This document shows positions 20,500-31,714 of a DNA stretch of 64,000 nt, in pieces. Numbering within the stretch: position 1 is the first letter of the stretch; every line of letters starts with the position of its first letter. The notes beneath the pieces were generated by a model. The model made no database searches. It was not told where the DNA came from and was given only the letters and a program-made list of their open reading frames with translations. This DNA comes from Rhodeus uyekii. Taxonomy: Eukaryota; Chordata; Actinopteri; Cypriniformes; Acheilognathidae. The position numbers and the translations under genes were made by a program. The stretch is from positions 70,001 to 134,000 of the forward strand of contig JAWRVZ010000605.1 of the NCBI GenBank assembly GCA_037043235.1, given 5' to 3'.

Positions 20500-22640
20500 T
20501 CTGTTTATTTAGTGAATTTGTTCGTTTCATCAGAATGAGAAGAAATATAGAGCTGAGTATCATCAGCGTAACAGTGAAAGCTAATGCCATGCTTCCTAAT
20601 ACTTTCACCCAAAGGAAGCATGTACAGGGTGAAAAGCAATGGTCCTAGTACTGAACCTTGAGGAACTCCATACTGAACCCGTGACCGATATGACATCTCC
20701 TCATTTACTGCTACAAACTGATAACGCTCAGATAAGTATGATTTGAACCAGGCTAATGCAATTCCACTAATGCCAACATAGTTTTCAAGTCTATTTAGAA
20801 GGATTTTGTGGTCAATTGTATCGAATGCAGCACTAAGGTCCAGTAACACTAACAGAGAGATACAACCACGATCGGAAGATAAGAGCAAATAATTTGTAAC
20901 TCTAATGAGAGCAGTCTCAGTACTATGATATGGTCTAAATCCTGACTGGAAATCCTTGTAGATGCTGTTTCTTTCTAGAAAGGAACATAGTTGTGAAGAT
21001 ATTGATATTGATATAAGATATTATATTTTCTAGAATCTTTGGCAAAAAAGGTAGATTCGATATCGGCCTGTAATTAACTAATTCTGTAGGATCAAGTTGT
21101 GTTTTTTTAATAAGCGGTTTAATTACGGCCAGCTTAAAGGTTTTTGGTACGTATCCTAATGACAAAAATGAATTAATAATATTAAGAAGAGGATCTATGA
21201 TCTCTGGAAGCATCTCTTTCAGTAGCTTAGTTAGCATTGGGTCTTGCATACATGTTGTTGATTTGAATGATTTAATGAGATTAGACAATTCTTCCTCCCC
21301 GATTGCAAGGAAAAACTGGTTTACTGTATTTTGGAATATTGTAGTAGACTATTGCATGGTTATAATTTTCTCTCTAATACTATGAGTTTTGCAAGTAAAG
21401 AAGTTCATGAAGTCATTACTGCTGTGCTGTTTTAAAGCATCTTCCGCTGAGGCTTTATTTCTAGTTAATTTAGTCACTGTATCAAATAAATACCTAGGGT
21501 TGTATTTGTTTTCTTCTAAGAAGGTAGAAAAGTAAGTAGATCTAGCTGATCTTAAGGCCTTTCTGAATGCAATAGAGCTGTCTTTCCATGAAATGCGAAA
21601 AACCTCTAACTTAGTTTTTTTTTCCAGCTCCGCTCCATTTTTCTGGCTGCTCTCTTGAGGGCCCGGGTGTGCTCGTTGTACCACGGTGTTGGACTAAATT
21701 CTTTAATCTTCTTTAAGCGCAACGGATCAACAGTGTCTAAAGTGCTGGAAAAGAGAGAGTTAATAGTTTCTGTTGCAACATCAAGTTCTTCTAGGCTATC
21801 TGGGATGTTGAGTAGATGAAACTGATCAGGAAGATTATTTATAAAGCTATCTTTTGTGTTAGGAGTGATAGTTCTACTATATTTATAACAGGGAGTTGGT
21901 TTTTCGACTTTGGCTAAAGGTAATCTACACACAACTAAGTAATGATCTGAGATGTCATCGCTCTGCTGCAGAATTTGAACAGTATCAACATTGATCCCAT
22001 TTGACAATATTAGATCTAAAGTATGATTACGAAGAATGAGTGGGTCCTGATACATGTTGTGTAACTCCAATAGAGTTTAAGATGTCTCTAAATGCCAATC
22101 CCAATGCGTCTTTTTCATTATCTACATGGATATTAAAATCACAGACAATTATGACTTTATCTGCAGACATTACTAATTCTGAGAGAAAATCAGCAAATTC
22201 TTTGATAAAGTCTGTATGGTGCCCTGGTGGCCTGTATAGAATAGCCAGCACAAAAGTTAAACAGGAATTATTACTTGCACTAGATAATTTTACAGTAAGG
22301 ACCATCACTTCAAAATAATTATATTTCAAATTAGACCTTTGAGCAGTACTGATCGTGTTACTATAAATTACAGCAACACCTCCTCCTTTACCTTTCAGAC
22401 GAGGCTCATGTTTATAACAGTAATCTTGAGGGGTGGACTCATTTAAAGTAATATAATCGTCTGGTTTTAGCCAGGTTTCTGTCAAACACAGCACATCTAG
22501 TTTATGATCTGTAATTATATGATTTACAATAAGTGCTTTTGAGGAAAGGGATCGTATATTCAGTAACCCAAGCTTTATCATTTGTGTTATATCCATTAGT
22601 TGTTTGGGCATCAATTAAATTTTTACCCTTAAATGGTTTT
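20500..22640 (-). mobile_element. L2-clade LINE keeping the endonuclease end, lacking the 3' part
   Basis: Minus strand. Endonuclease at 22027-22614 (GLLNIRSLSSKALIVNHI, LDVLCLTETWLKPDD, GGGVAVIYS, LAILYRPPGHHTDF, IIVCDFNIHVDN), continuing LDLILSNGI..SDHYLVVC (21606-22070). RT follows at 20935-21288 (LKLAVIKPLIKK-like, NYRPISNLPFLPKILE) and 20505-20888 (LLDLSAAFDTIDHKILL, YGVPQGSVLGPLLFTLYM, HCYADDTQLYISS). It stops just after the YADD box; the remaining RT C-terminus and 3' UTR are absent. At least three frameshifts separate the open segments. Confidence 0.88.
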
Positions 22641-23616
22641 GAGAGTTTTTGTATTTGCTAATTCGAGGAACAGACATTCTCTATAAAATATCTAGGTGAA
22701 AGAGTCTCTATCTGTTGGAATTTATCTGACCTCTGTGACGTGTGACCTCTGAGACAGCTAGCAGACGGTCGATTTAGAGAAATGGACTCGTTCTATAAGA
22801 CACTTATGAACAGGCAAGATGGAAAAAAACCACACATTTTTCTGTAGACTCAGCCTACATACACACACACACACACAGATCCCCAATTCAATACGTACGC
22901 TTGGTTATTTTAGTATTTCAGGCATACCAAACATTGAGCTTGCTGGGTCCGAGACAGTATCTTTCACGTTGGTGTAACAGGGTTAAAATAAACATTTAAT
23001 TTTGTGGTGTATAATTATATGAAACTAGGCCTTAAATGTATATCAAAGGTATTTTAGTGCCCCTAGTGATTGTTTAACGGTAGACGTTTGTTATTTTGTC
23101 CATTATCGCGCACCGTAGTTCAGCAGAAATTGGATATTTGCTGCAGTTAATGTCTGCTGTTTCTCCTGTTAAATGTTTATTTCATTAATGTATTCTCAGT
23201 CTCAGACAACAAAGTATCAAACCAGAAGATTTATGAGTGACATCAATTGGAGCTGATAACAGTTTTCTGAAAAGTGTTACACTGGCAGTCTCGGTTCTTT
23301 TTTTTGAGTCACGTGTCACTGCATATAATTAATATAATTAAAATAATTTAGTTCACATTTATGCCGCTGGTCCTCAGCGAGAGTCACGTGTCACTGCGTT
23401 CTAAAACCTGCAGCGAATATGAAACCAATTAATTATGTTAATTACTCTGATTTCCAGATTCAAGCGGCAACAATCAGTCAGAGTTTTGAACAGGAAGTGT
23501 TTGCATGTTTGTGAGCCTTTGATTGATCTTCAACAACTGACGGTTTTATTTTCCTTTGAACGTCACGGTAAATTGATGCACATTTAATTATTTCCCAGTT
23601 CTGCGAGAACATATCG
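22641..23616. other. Intergenic; (CA)n at 22859-22877 and a small direct duplication
   Basis: No gene recognised. A CA microsatellite lies at 22859-22877. The string GAGTCACGTGTCACTGC occurs twice, at about 23307 and 23381, i.e. a 75-bp partial direct repeat containing the E-box-like CACGTG. Confidence 0.4.
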
Positions 23617-24121
23617 ATGGAGGTTTTGGAAGCTAGGTAAGTAGATTAATTTATTTTTTATTAATTTCAGAGCTCAGTTTGTTTGTCTTAGCTCTTCATT
23701 TCGTTGTTTTTAAACAATTCATGTGTCCAATGATCAAAAATGACCGGTGTAATTGTAAATGAATGTGTGTTACTGCAGAGGAGATTCAGTAATTGTGTTG
23801 CTGTTGAGTAAAACTACACTGACACACAGTATGGTTTGTCAGTTTTATAGTGTAAGACAAAGACCACTATATTATGAAGGTAGATTTTTAAAAATATGAA
23901 TACTGTGTACATGAATGTGTTTCATAAACATCTAGTTTTTATGCGTTTTATATTTTGCAACTATATGTTGGCCAAAGCAATGCTGAAGTGTTTCCCATCC
24001 CATTTGTTTCCTGTTTCATAGTGTTACTGCTGGGATTCTGCTGACTAGCCACTAAACGACCCATAATAAAAACACTAAAACGACAGCTTAAAAAAACACT
24101 AAAAGTGTGTGTGTGTGTATA

Positions 24122-24151
<30 letters not shown>

Positions 24152-24152
<1 letters not shown>

Positions 24153-24857
24153 GTAACCCTTTTTGTCTGTGTGCTCCCCCAAAGGGCTCTGTTTGGGTGA
24201 TGATTGAATGAGGAGGACACAACGATCGTTGACGTCACAGCAATGAAGCTTGTTTATTGGGCACTTTATCTGCATCAGCCACTTTTCAGAAGGAAAATAG
24301 AACTGTTAGTTACTAATATCAAAACTAAAATGCATATGAAATCATAAAACAAAACAATATAGTTTTAGCTGCCGTTATATTAAACATTAAATCAGGTGTG
24401 GGTCTCAAAAACTGGAAAAATAACTTTCCACATATGACAATTAATGTTGAATGCCACATGCATCCCAAATACAAAGAATAAAACTCAAAATACTTAGATA
24501 AATGTTAAATACAATACAACATAAAGAAAAATATCACACACCACATGGAAGGTACAATCCATTAAATAATATCAGAAATACAAAACCATCTTTCACAAAT
24601 AAGTGCACATATATGTTAGTTAACATCTGTAACAACAATATATATCTTCAAATAACATGGATGGCCAATATAATTAAAGAAATATAATGGATGTAACGGA
24701 GAACAGTGAAAACCATCCTTACCTTTTCACAAGGAAAATAGAACTGAATTAAACAACAGCTCCACCCATGTGAAGAAGGGCTCACTCACACAATGAAATA
24801 CACATAAAACACAGCTCCCCCCTAAGGCTGGGAGAAACATATTACATCTTGCCTACA
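24152..24857. mobile_element. Possible LTR within the SAP-gene intron
   Basis: TGTAACCCTTTT (24152) to GCCTACA (24857), flanked on both sides by (TA)n so a TATAT duplication cannot be proven. Inside, AAGGAAAATAGAACTG occurs twice (about 24291 and 24729), and TTTATTGGGC near 24251 would give a minus-strand AATAAA. LTR identity is tentative. Confidence 0.35.
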
Positions 24858-24917
24858 TATATATATATGTATATATCCTGAGAATAATAATGGAAGTTCA
24901 TCATAAACTCTCCTGTG

Positions 24918-25066
24918 TGTCTAACCGTAGAGAGCAGAGCTTGCAACATCAAGATCACGGGTTTGATTCCCAGGGAAAGCAAGAACTGATTAGACTGTCA
25001 ATGCGTTACTTGAATGCAATTCAAGTCGCTTTGGATAAAAGTCTGATAAATGCATGAATGTAGATA
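24918..25066 (+). mobile_element. tRNA-headed SINE with L2-like tail
   Basis: A tRNA-like head with B box GGGTTTGATTCCC (about 24959), then GGGAAAGCAAGAACTGATTAG and the tail AAGTCGCTTTGGATAAAAG..TAAATGCATGAATGTA, the same 3' motif as the L2 tail at 5735. A second copy lies inverted at 43545-43665. Confidence 0.75.
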
Positions 25067-26112
25067 AATCATTATAAAGCCACTGTTGTGTAGGTTCATC
25101 ATCAGCGTCTCATTCGTCGCACAGGACTTGATGCTGGAGGACTTCAAGGTCACAGATCTTCATCTTCTGCTCTCCCAGATGGGAAAGCGACAAAGCGGCC
25201 TGAAGAGGGAACTTGTGAAGAGATTAAAGCGTCTCCTGAGAGGTGTGTAACGGTCACTTGAGTTTTTTATGTTGTATTCACAACTGCACATGCGCATAAT
25301 ACCTTTGCGAGACGTCGGGTGGAGAGAGCCGCTCTCCCGACTTTTGTACTCTTCCTTTCGTTTCTGTATTTCTAAGTGTGACGGGGGGTAATGTTTGTAC
25401 AGGTACTTTGCATAACTCAGGACTATCATGTATGAGAATGAGTTTGTCAGCGTTAAAGGCATTTAATTAAACCCGAGGAAAATACGCCAGCTCGTTATCG
25501 TGTTTCTTTTATCTGGGCATCAGCGCAATTTGAACGTTACAGGTGACCGCGGTCCTGAGCTGGTGTCTGCTGTCAGGGAGCTTCACGCTCTCCGGCAGAT
25601 CCCAAAGGACGCCTGCAGGAACTCCAATCCACGTCCCGTCGTCTCCATGCCAGAGTCACCGGCACAGAACCACAGATTCTGCCGCTCTGTCAGACGCTGG
25701 AGACGCCTCTGCCTCCTTCACCTCTGGGTATGATGCGTATGTGATGGAAAACAACCAAGCATTTAATGATGCGTTCAGTTTTTACCCTCTCATTATAATT
25801 GGGACACTAAACTGAATCCTAATAATCAAGCCCTGCGCTACGTTTCTTACCTCTTGGACGCATGTCAAAATGGAGAAGAAAAGACCTGCGTGAAGTTGCC
25901 CCCCCCACCCAACGCAAAACGGTCTCGTTCGTTTGTGTGTTGTTTTAAAAATATATATTTTTAAAGAATAATTATAGGTCAAAACAATTATAGATCTAAG
26001 TCACTCAGCCCCACCACATGCTCCAAATTCAACAAAAACTCTCGTTTGTTTGTGCTAGTGTTTTAATATCGAACATTATAGGTGGGTTATAAATGCTGGT
26101 ATTACAATACTA

Positions 26113-27269
26113 ATAGACTGAAATAGAGCTGGTCACAAATGAATGATTCATAAGCAGTGACTATTTTATTTCTGGTTTTCATTTGTTCAAGCTCTTACCA
26201 GCATATTTCATCTTAGCAAAGATGTTTTTAATACATTAAATTTTTAAACAGGTTTAATTTTTTTAAACAGGTATCACAACATGTGGACTGCTTTAGGGTT
26301 TACTCATGAAAATGATCATGAAATAAGCGGCAGTAGTTAGGGTCCCTTTCCCCCCCCGAACAACAGATTCCTGGACTTTAGATACTGAAGTTCCATTTCA
26401 GAAATGTATTGAATTCATGCCTGAAACGCTAAAATATACAAACAAGGGAATACAAAGTTTTGAAGCCTGGCATCTGGACATGTGATAAATCATCAATAGT
26501 GGTCTTTTCTAGTGATGGCGAGATGAAGCCCCATGAAGCGTTGAACCTTTTCAGCCAAATGGTTCACAAAAGGGTTCATTTCTCGAAGTCTCATTTGCTC
26601 ACAAAACCATCTAGTGGCCAAAGAGTAAAACACAATCAGATACATTACAGATGTGCCTGATGTGGTGTGTGATACACTGTGTATATATAATGTGTTTGGT
26701 CTTGTGGTAGATAATGATTGTGTTAACATAACTTTGTAATAAATGTATTGGCTTGAAATTTATGGGACTATCAACTATATCCAACTATTTTTGGATTGTC
26801 TGTTTTTTTTAAATAATTTGTCTGAAACCATGTGTGCTGCCGTTTTTTAACCAGGTCTCCCTGGAAGAAGAGATTATGATATCTCAATGGGATTTTCCCG
26901 GATAAATAAAAGATAAATAAATAAATCAAATGTATGTAAATCAATTGTTTGGTCATAGGCAGACCTGGGAAAATTATAATTATAATAAATGTCTGGGTTT
27001 AACTGGGCAGAGGGCAGTGAATGTGCTTGTGTATCTTGGACTGTGATTTTTGGAATCAAGAAAAATAATGAAGAGGATATACTTTAGGAGTTTTTATCAA
27101 AAAAATATTATTTTTCAACTGTTTTAGGGCTAAGGCGATTTCTTTTCTTTTTTTGACAACTTCTCCTGCCTTTAAAAACACCATTTCACAAGGCACTGAT
27201 GATGCTGGACAATATAAGAACGTTTGCACTAGACCAACTTTCTAAGCTTTCCCTAGAACAGTCTAGTCT

Positions 27270-27300
<31 letters not shown>

Positions 27301-28250
27301 GCAATATTATATATAATAATATCACTACTACTAATATAGGCTATACATATTATTTATATATATATATGTGTGTGTATAATTACATATTATACTTTATTGT
27401 AACGTTCGTTTTAATGTAAAAAAATAATAAGATAACATTTCTAGTCAAAAAATAAAAACCCGCCAGTTGCATCAAAAACCAGCCCAAATTTTTATAAACC
27501 AGCCCAATACATTTTCCCGGTCGGACGTGACCAAAAGGAGCCCAATCTGGCAACACAGCACAAGAAGCGCGAGGTTTTCAACCACCTTTATGCGGAAGCG
27601 ATACTCAGAATGAAGCAATGACGTCATCAACAGAAACCGAGGCCTCGTTTGTCATTGTCACGTGATTTTCGCGGAAACTATACACGCTTCGAATCGGGGC
27701 TTCATCTGGAACGCCCCTTTTTGCTCGACACCCGCTCCGGAGCCTCTCTTCAGATGTCCCATCACTAGTCTTTTCATTCATATCAGAATGATTTATGAAA
27801 TATATTCAGCTTTGATCACAAGAATAAATTACACGTTACTAGATATTCACATAGAGAATCATATTTACGACAGCGATACTGTTATTCACATAAGAACATG
27901 GAGTACCAAGTAAAAACACTTACCTCAGAGTTTGTTACATTCTCACATCGCTGTGTCCGTCAAAAGCTGAAAGCGCACGGTGGGTAAATAAGTTTAGTGA
28001 ATGTGAATAAGAGCGAATGTATGGATCCTACCTTGACTTCAATTGAGTGACCTTAGAAAGACCAAATATTATTTGAATCTTATAAAAACCGAAACGGCAC
28101 AAACAAAAGTTCCTAACGAGTTTTGTTCACAAACGAAAGGTTTTGCTAAGATGAAATATGCTGATAAGAGATTGTAATAAAACAAAATAGTCACTGCTCA
28201 TGAATCATACATTTGTGACCAGCTAAATGATCTATTTCTATTTCTGATTA
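26113..28250. repeat. Inverted repeat arms (~100 bp) around a hAT insertion
   Basis: Left arm 26113-26222 (GCTGGTCACAAATGAATGATTCATAAGCAGTGACTATTTT split here: GCTGGTCACAAATG / ATGATTCATAAGCAG / TGACTATTTT ... ATATTTCATCTTAGCAAA) and right arm about 28140-28250, the same sequence inverted with some mismatches (TTTGCTAAGATGAAATAT ... AAAATAGTCACTGCTCATG ... TTTGTGACCAGCT). They look like subterminal arms of an older DNA element whose centre has received the hAT copy at 26510-27767. Outer ends are not clear. Confidence 0.6.
26510..27767. mobile_element. Non-autonomous hAT element with 8-bp target duplication GTCTTTTC
   Basis: Begins TAGTGATGGCGA (26510) and ends CCATCACTA (27767), flanked on both sides by GTCTTTTC (26502-26509 and 27768-27775), an exact 8-bp duplication as expected of hAT. 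The 1258-bp interior has no transposase frame. It includes an (ATA)n tract at 27270-27301 and a CpG-rich right portion (27540-27740). Confidence 0.88.
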
Positions 28251-28355
28251 CATAATCTGCCAATAATAATAAACACCCTTTTGCAGCATATCTTGACTAT
28301 TCTTTTTTTTTTCTTTACAAATCTCTGGATATTCTTAAATCGAGACATTTGAGAA

Positions 28356-29025
28356 TGTTACGATCCTCGTTATTTGTGAATGGATGGTTCGATGACTCTG
28401 TTTTCCTGTCTCTCTAGTTCTGCCTTTCTCATAGGTGAATCCTCTGAGGTTTCTCATTGGCCAGGTGGAAGGCGGGGACTATTTAAGGAGGCCGCTGGCA
28501 TTCATCGGAGAGCTCTTTTTTTTTCTTTTTTTTTTTTTTATCTGTCCGTGTTCGCGTGAAGAAGCTCCTGGATCCCTCCTCCGGTCAATGTTGTTAGAAC
28601 ATTAGTTTTTCCTGTTACTTGTTTCTCAGAGCAGAGAAAGTAAAAGTTGGCCCTTGTTAATTTCTATGTTCAACGTTTAGTTTTGTGTTAACATTATAGA
28701 GCGTAGGGGTGTCCTGCCCATTACTTTGAAACCGTTTGTCATTGTTTTTCCACTAGGGAGTAGGTGAATATCTTTTGGTTTTCTAACTGGTGAGGTAATT
28801 TACTTTATTCTTTTTGTTTGTATTCATTCTGTTTGTTATTTTGGCCTTGGGACACCCTTAAGAGATGCTCTTTGTGCACTTGTTCATTTAATAAATTTAA
28901 TCTTACTTTCAGTTGTGTTTGTTTGGGTTGATTATCGGCCACAGTGAGTTTTTATGGGATCCATCTTCACTAATTACGCCCTTTATTATTATTCGTTTAT
29001 CGAACCATAGATGTGGGGCGTAATA
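28356..29025 (+). mobile_element. Solo LTR with 5-bp target duplication GAGAA
   Basis: 670 bp from TGTTACGATCC (28356) to GGGCGTAATA (29025), near-inverted ends, flanked by GAGAA on both sides (28351-28355, 29026-29030). It has a U3/R/U5-like order: ATTGG box at 28456, TATTTAAG at 28490, a T-rich stretch, and AATAAA at 28890. The last two bases TA instead of CA suggest a point change at the 3' end. A 5-bp duplication is typical of Ty3/gypsy LTRs. No internal region remains. Confidence 0.78.
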
Positions 29026-29030
29026 GAGAA

Positions 29031-30460
29031 GCATTTTTTTTCTGAAAATTATATTCAAATTAAGTGAGTATGTTTAAAAAGGGAATTGATATCTTACAAA
29101 TGGTTAATGAGAAGTTTTTTTCTGAACCCACTGACTTTTATTTTTTTATTAATCAAGGTTTCAAAATCAAGACTTGATCATGACTTTAGGGGTGTTGTGG
29201 TGTGTTTCCTGCTAATGTTGACTCTAAACCTGTACCGTACTAGCTATAGCTTATGATGGTTATGCTCTATGTTCTTACGCACAACTTAGCAGCTTCTGTC
29301 CGAGATGATGCTGAATTTTTTTGATTGACGTCTGTACAATCAATAATTCACTCTGTGAGAAAGCTGCGTCCTTAATATAAGCACTTCAGAATTGGTTGAA
29401 ATTGCATTCATCTAAGTCCAACCCTAGATATTTTATATAATTTGGAAAGGAGTGCATGAACCTGCAACCTCATGCCCAAACGCATCTATCGTTGTTCCAA
29501 TTAGCATTATTCAGTTTCTTCCTCACTTGAGTCTATTACAGCCCAAAGAACCGTTTGTGGGAAAGTTATGAAATTTGGCACACAAATAGAGGATGGTCTG
29601 AATGTGAACCACAGCTATTTTTGTAGTCTCTAACTCAATCTGTCTAGCGCCACCACCTGTTGCACTCACATTTCCTCAACTTCTGAACCATACGAACTGG
29701 AAACAAAAGTTTTTTTCCTGATTCCTTGGCTTACGATTATTCAAAACTTGATTATTAAAAACTGATACTTTTCAGAAATGCCTAATTTTCGAACTCCTGT
29801 ATTGTTGCTCTGATTAATGAAAATTAAACCAGATCACATGATGACTGTTCTGGAGTTCAGGCTGATTTGACAAACTGTTCTCGATTAACAGATTTGATAA
29901 AGAGCTCGCCAAAATGAATGTCAGGCTGTGTCTCTGCAATACTTTAGCGTATTCAGACCAAACATGGTGTGTGTTTTGACAACCCTGACCTGAGGGGACC
30001 TGCACAGTTTCAGCACAGCGCCACCTAGTGGTCAGGAGATATGAAAATAGAAATGTTTGCTTACGTTCTTAATGGTTTGGCTGGAAATCTTAAAACTGAA
30101 TCTCTTTGGATTTAGTGCAGTATCACCATTTAAAATTGTCGTAAAATGTGATTATTCTATTAACGCTTTGGTGTAATTTGATCAGAACATATACAGGAAG
30201 TTCATCTGACTATGGTGAAATGTGTGTCTATTTTGATTGTCTTTAAAAACCTACTTTTTCAAACTCCTAGACCATTGGTCTGTTTTTCAGCAATATTGAA
30301 TCATATCATCTTTGATATGTTATGGATTTCGTGTTGAAACAGTTTTCGTATACTTGCTCAACAAATTTGATGCATGATGGTAAAATGACTGAAGCTGAAT
30401 CAATGCAAAGCGTTTGGCATTTTGACACCAAACTCTGCGTGTGTCATGTGCGTGTGGCAG
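29031..30460. other. No gene recognised
   Basis: AT-rich intergenic or intronic sequence with no convincing frame. Strings such as CAGCGCCACCTAGTGGTCAG (30015) and GCGCCACCACCTGTTG (29645) are common in decayed fish repeats, but I cannot name a family. Confidence 0.3.
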
Positions 30461-31072
30461 GACTCCCTCACTGCTGAATTACAGAGTAGCAAGAGTTATG
30501 AGGAGCAGCAAAAAGTGATTGCGTCTCTTAAAGAACAGATCTGCCAGTACAGTGCAAATGAAGTGCGGCAACAGCAAGAACGGTCTGTTTTGGAGACCCA
30601 ACACAATGTGTTGCAGGAAAACTTGACCTGTCTTCAGAAAAGGTTGGCTGAGGTGAAAGACTTGCTTCAACAAGAGCTTTCCCGTCAAGAAACTCAGGAG
30701 GTTCTGACGATCGTGAGGGAATGTCTGGCTGAGATTTCAGCTCTTTCCTCGGAGAAGGACGCTCAAATAACTGCTCTTAAAACTGAGATGAAGGATCAAA
30801 AGCTGAAATCTGACATCTTAGCAGAGCTGCTGAAGCTGGAAAAACAAAACTCCTCCCTTCTTGCTCAACAATGGGAGCAGCAGAAGAAGGAGCTCCTGGA
30901 GCAGCTGAAGATGATATTCAATAGTTTACAGTATTACAGCAGTAGAAACCAGGAGGTGATTGAGATCAGGACAACTCTTGAGAAATCCCTGCAGACCTGC
31001 GAGATAGAAGTCAAGGCTCTTCAGATGCAACAAGATCATTTTGTAATGCTTTTACGCCTTAAACCTCCCTAA
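30461..31072 (+). CDS. Coiled-coil exon, 3'-terminal, gene not identified
   Basis: An open 203-codon segment following an acceptor (TGTGGCAG, AG at 30459-30460) and ending at TAA 31070-31072. It starts DSLTAELQSSKSYEEQQKVI and is almost wholly heptad-patterned, rich in Glu, Gln, Leu and Lys (for example LTCLQKRLAEVKDLLQQELS and AELLKLEKQNSSLLAQQWEQ), ending HFVMLLRLKPP. No ATG fits a start in the exon proper; the in-frame ATG at 30422 lies before the acceptor. The length of the open frame and clean coil pattern argue for recent constraint. Its frame (phase 0 at the acceptor) matches the phase 0 end of the SAP-gene exon at 25727, so it could be a terminal exon of that locus, or a piece of an unrelated coiled-coil gene. 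I do not recognise the family. Confidence 0.5.
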   Translation, partial: DSLTAELQSSKSYEEQQKVIASLKEQICQYSANEVRQQQERSVLETQHNVLQENLTCLQKRLAEVKDLLQQELSRQETQEVLTIVRECLAEISALSSEKDAQITALKTEMKDQKLKSDILAELLKLEKQNSSLLAQQWEQQKKELLEQLKMIFNSLQYYSSRNQEVIEIRTTLEKSLQTCEIEVKALQMQQDHFVMLLRLKPP

Positions 31073-31169
31073 CGCTTTAAAATATGTTTTTAAACCCATA
31101 CAAAAACAAAAGCAAATGCTCCTTTTGTGTTTTGGAAGAAAGCAGGAACACGCATTGGAACATCACCAG

Positions 31170-31216
31170 GGGAATACATGACTTTATTTTCATTTTAGGG
31201 TGAACCATCCCTTTAA
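31170..31216. mobile_element. Remnant end of a cyprinid-type terminal-repeat element
   Basis: Reads ATTTTCATTTTAGGGTGAAC then CATCCCTTTAA, the inverse of the AAAGGGATAGTTCACCC..AAAATGAAAAT end that, from memory, is extremely common in cyprinid genomes. Confidence 0.5.
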
Positions 31217-31644
31217 AAAGCTCGATTGCTTTCATTGCGCATGTGATGTCAGTTTGCTGCTTTACAGGTTCACAAGCAGCCAGGTTTCCGTCTGCATGGC
31301 CTGGACGCTCGTGAGGCGCAGCAGAACAAGAAAATGTGCGCATGTGTTTTCTTTATGTTTAGGATGGGTTAATATGTTGCAGTTTACTGCACTTTCTCTA
31401 ACTTTATAAAGCATTCTGGATCATGTGACGCACTAATGTCATCAGCCTTGACTGTTGAACACAATCTACAACATGCCTTCTGTCTTTTCAATTATATTTT
31501 AAGAGTTTCTTGAAGTAAAAGGCCTTTCAGTAGAATTATAGAAACAACAGGCCAAAATTTCAAACAAATCACCTGAATACAAAAACAAAAGTGCTTCCAA
31601 CCAATGTCGAAAAGCAACTGAAATTTTCAGGAGTTAATGGATGA

Positions 31645-31712
31645 GCCCCCATACGTCTCAGAGTGCGATTCTCGCTTGGGCTGCGAGAGGTCACAGGTTC
31701 AGATCCCGGACG
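31645..31712 (+). other. tRNA-Pro-like sequence / complementary primer-binding site
   Basis: GATTCTCGCTTGGGCTGCGAGAGG (anticodon arm, TGG anticodon) then CACAGGTTCAGATCC (T arm) and CGGACGAGCCCCCA (acceptor 3' side with CCA) follow eukaryotic tRNA-Pro closely over about 58 nt. The 5' side does not pair with the acceptor 3' side, so it is not a functional tRNA gene. On the minus strand the last 18 nt read TGGGGGCTCGTCCGGGAT, the proline primer-binding site of many retroviruses, sitting 2 nt from an LTR-like end. Confidence 0.7.
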
Positions 31713-31714
31713 AG

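Larger units (their letters stand above)
23617..25727 (+). pseudogene. SAP-domain (PIAS-like) gene fragment, probably degenerate
   Basis: Three exon-like pieces. Exon 1: ATG at 23617, MEVLEA, ending at 23636 with donor GTAAGT. Exon 2: 25125-25242 after CACAG, reading DLMLEDFKVTDLHLLLSQMG then KRQSGLKRELVKRLKRLLR, a SAP DNA-binding helix pair. Exon 3: 25543-25727 after TTACAG, reading GDRGPELVSAVRELHALRQI, ending at a GTATGA donor. The SAP plus PEL..VREL spacing resembles the N terminus of PIAS4-type SUMO ligases (..SDLQMLLGFVG..GLKHELVTRALQ..SPELFKKIKELYE). Exons 2 and 3 join in frame, but exon 1 to 2 gives an immediate TGA, so either the start is the ATG at 25131 or the gene is broken. No PINIT or SP-RING domain is found downstream. 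Confidence 0.5.

Noticed and set aside
31645..31712. Functional tRNA-Pro gene
   Set aside because: The 5' side does not pair with the acceptor 3' side, the T arm has mismatches, and a CCA is encoded, which eukaryotic tRNA genes lack.
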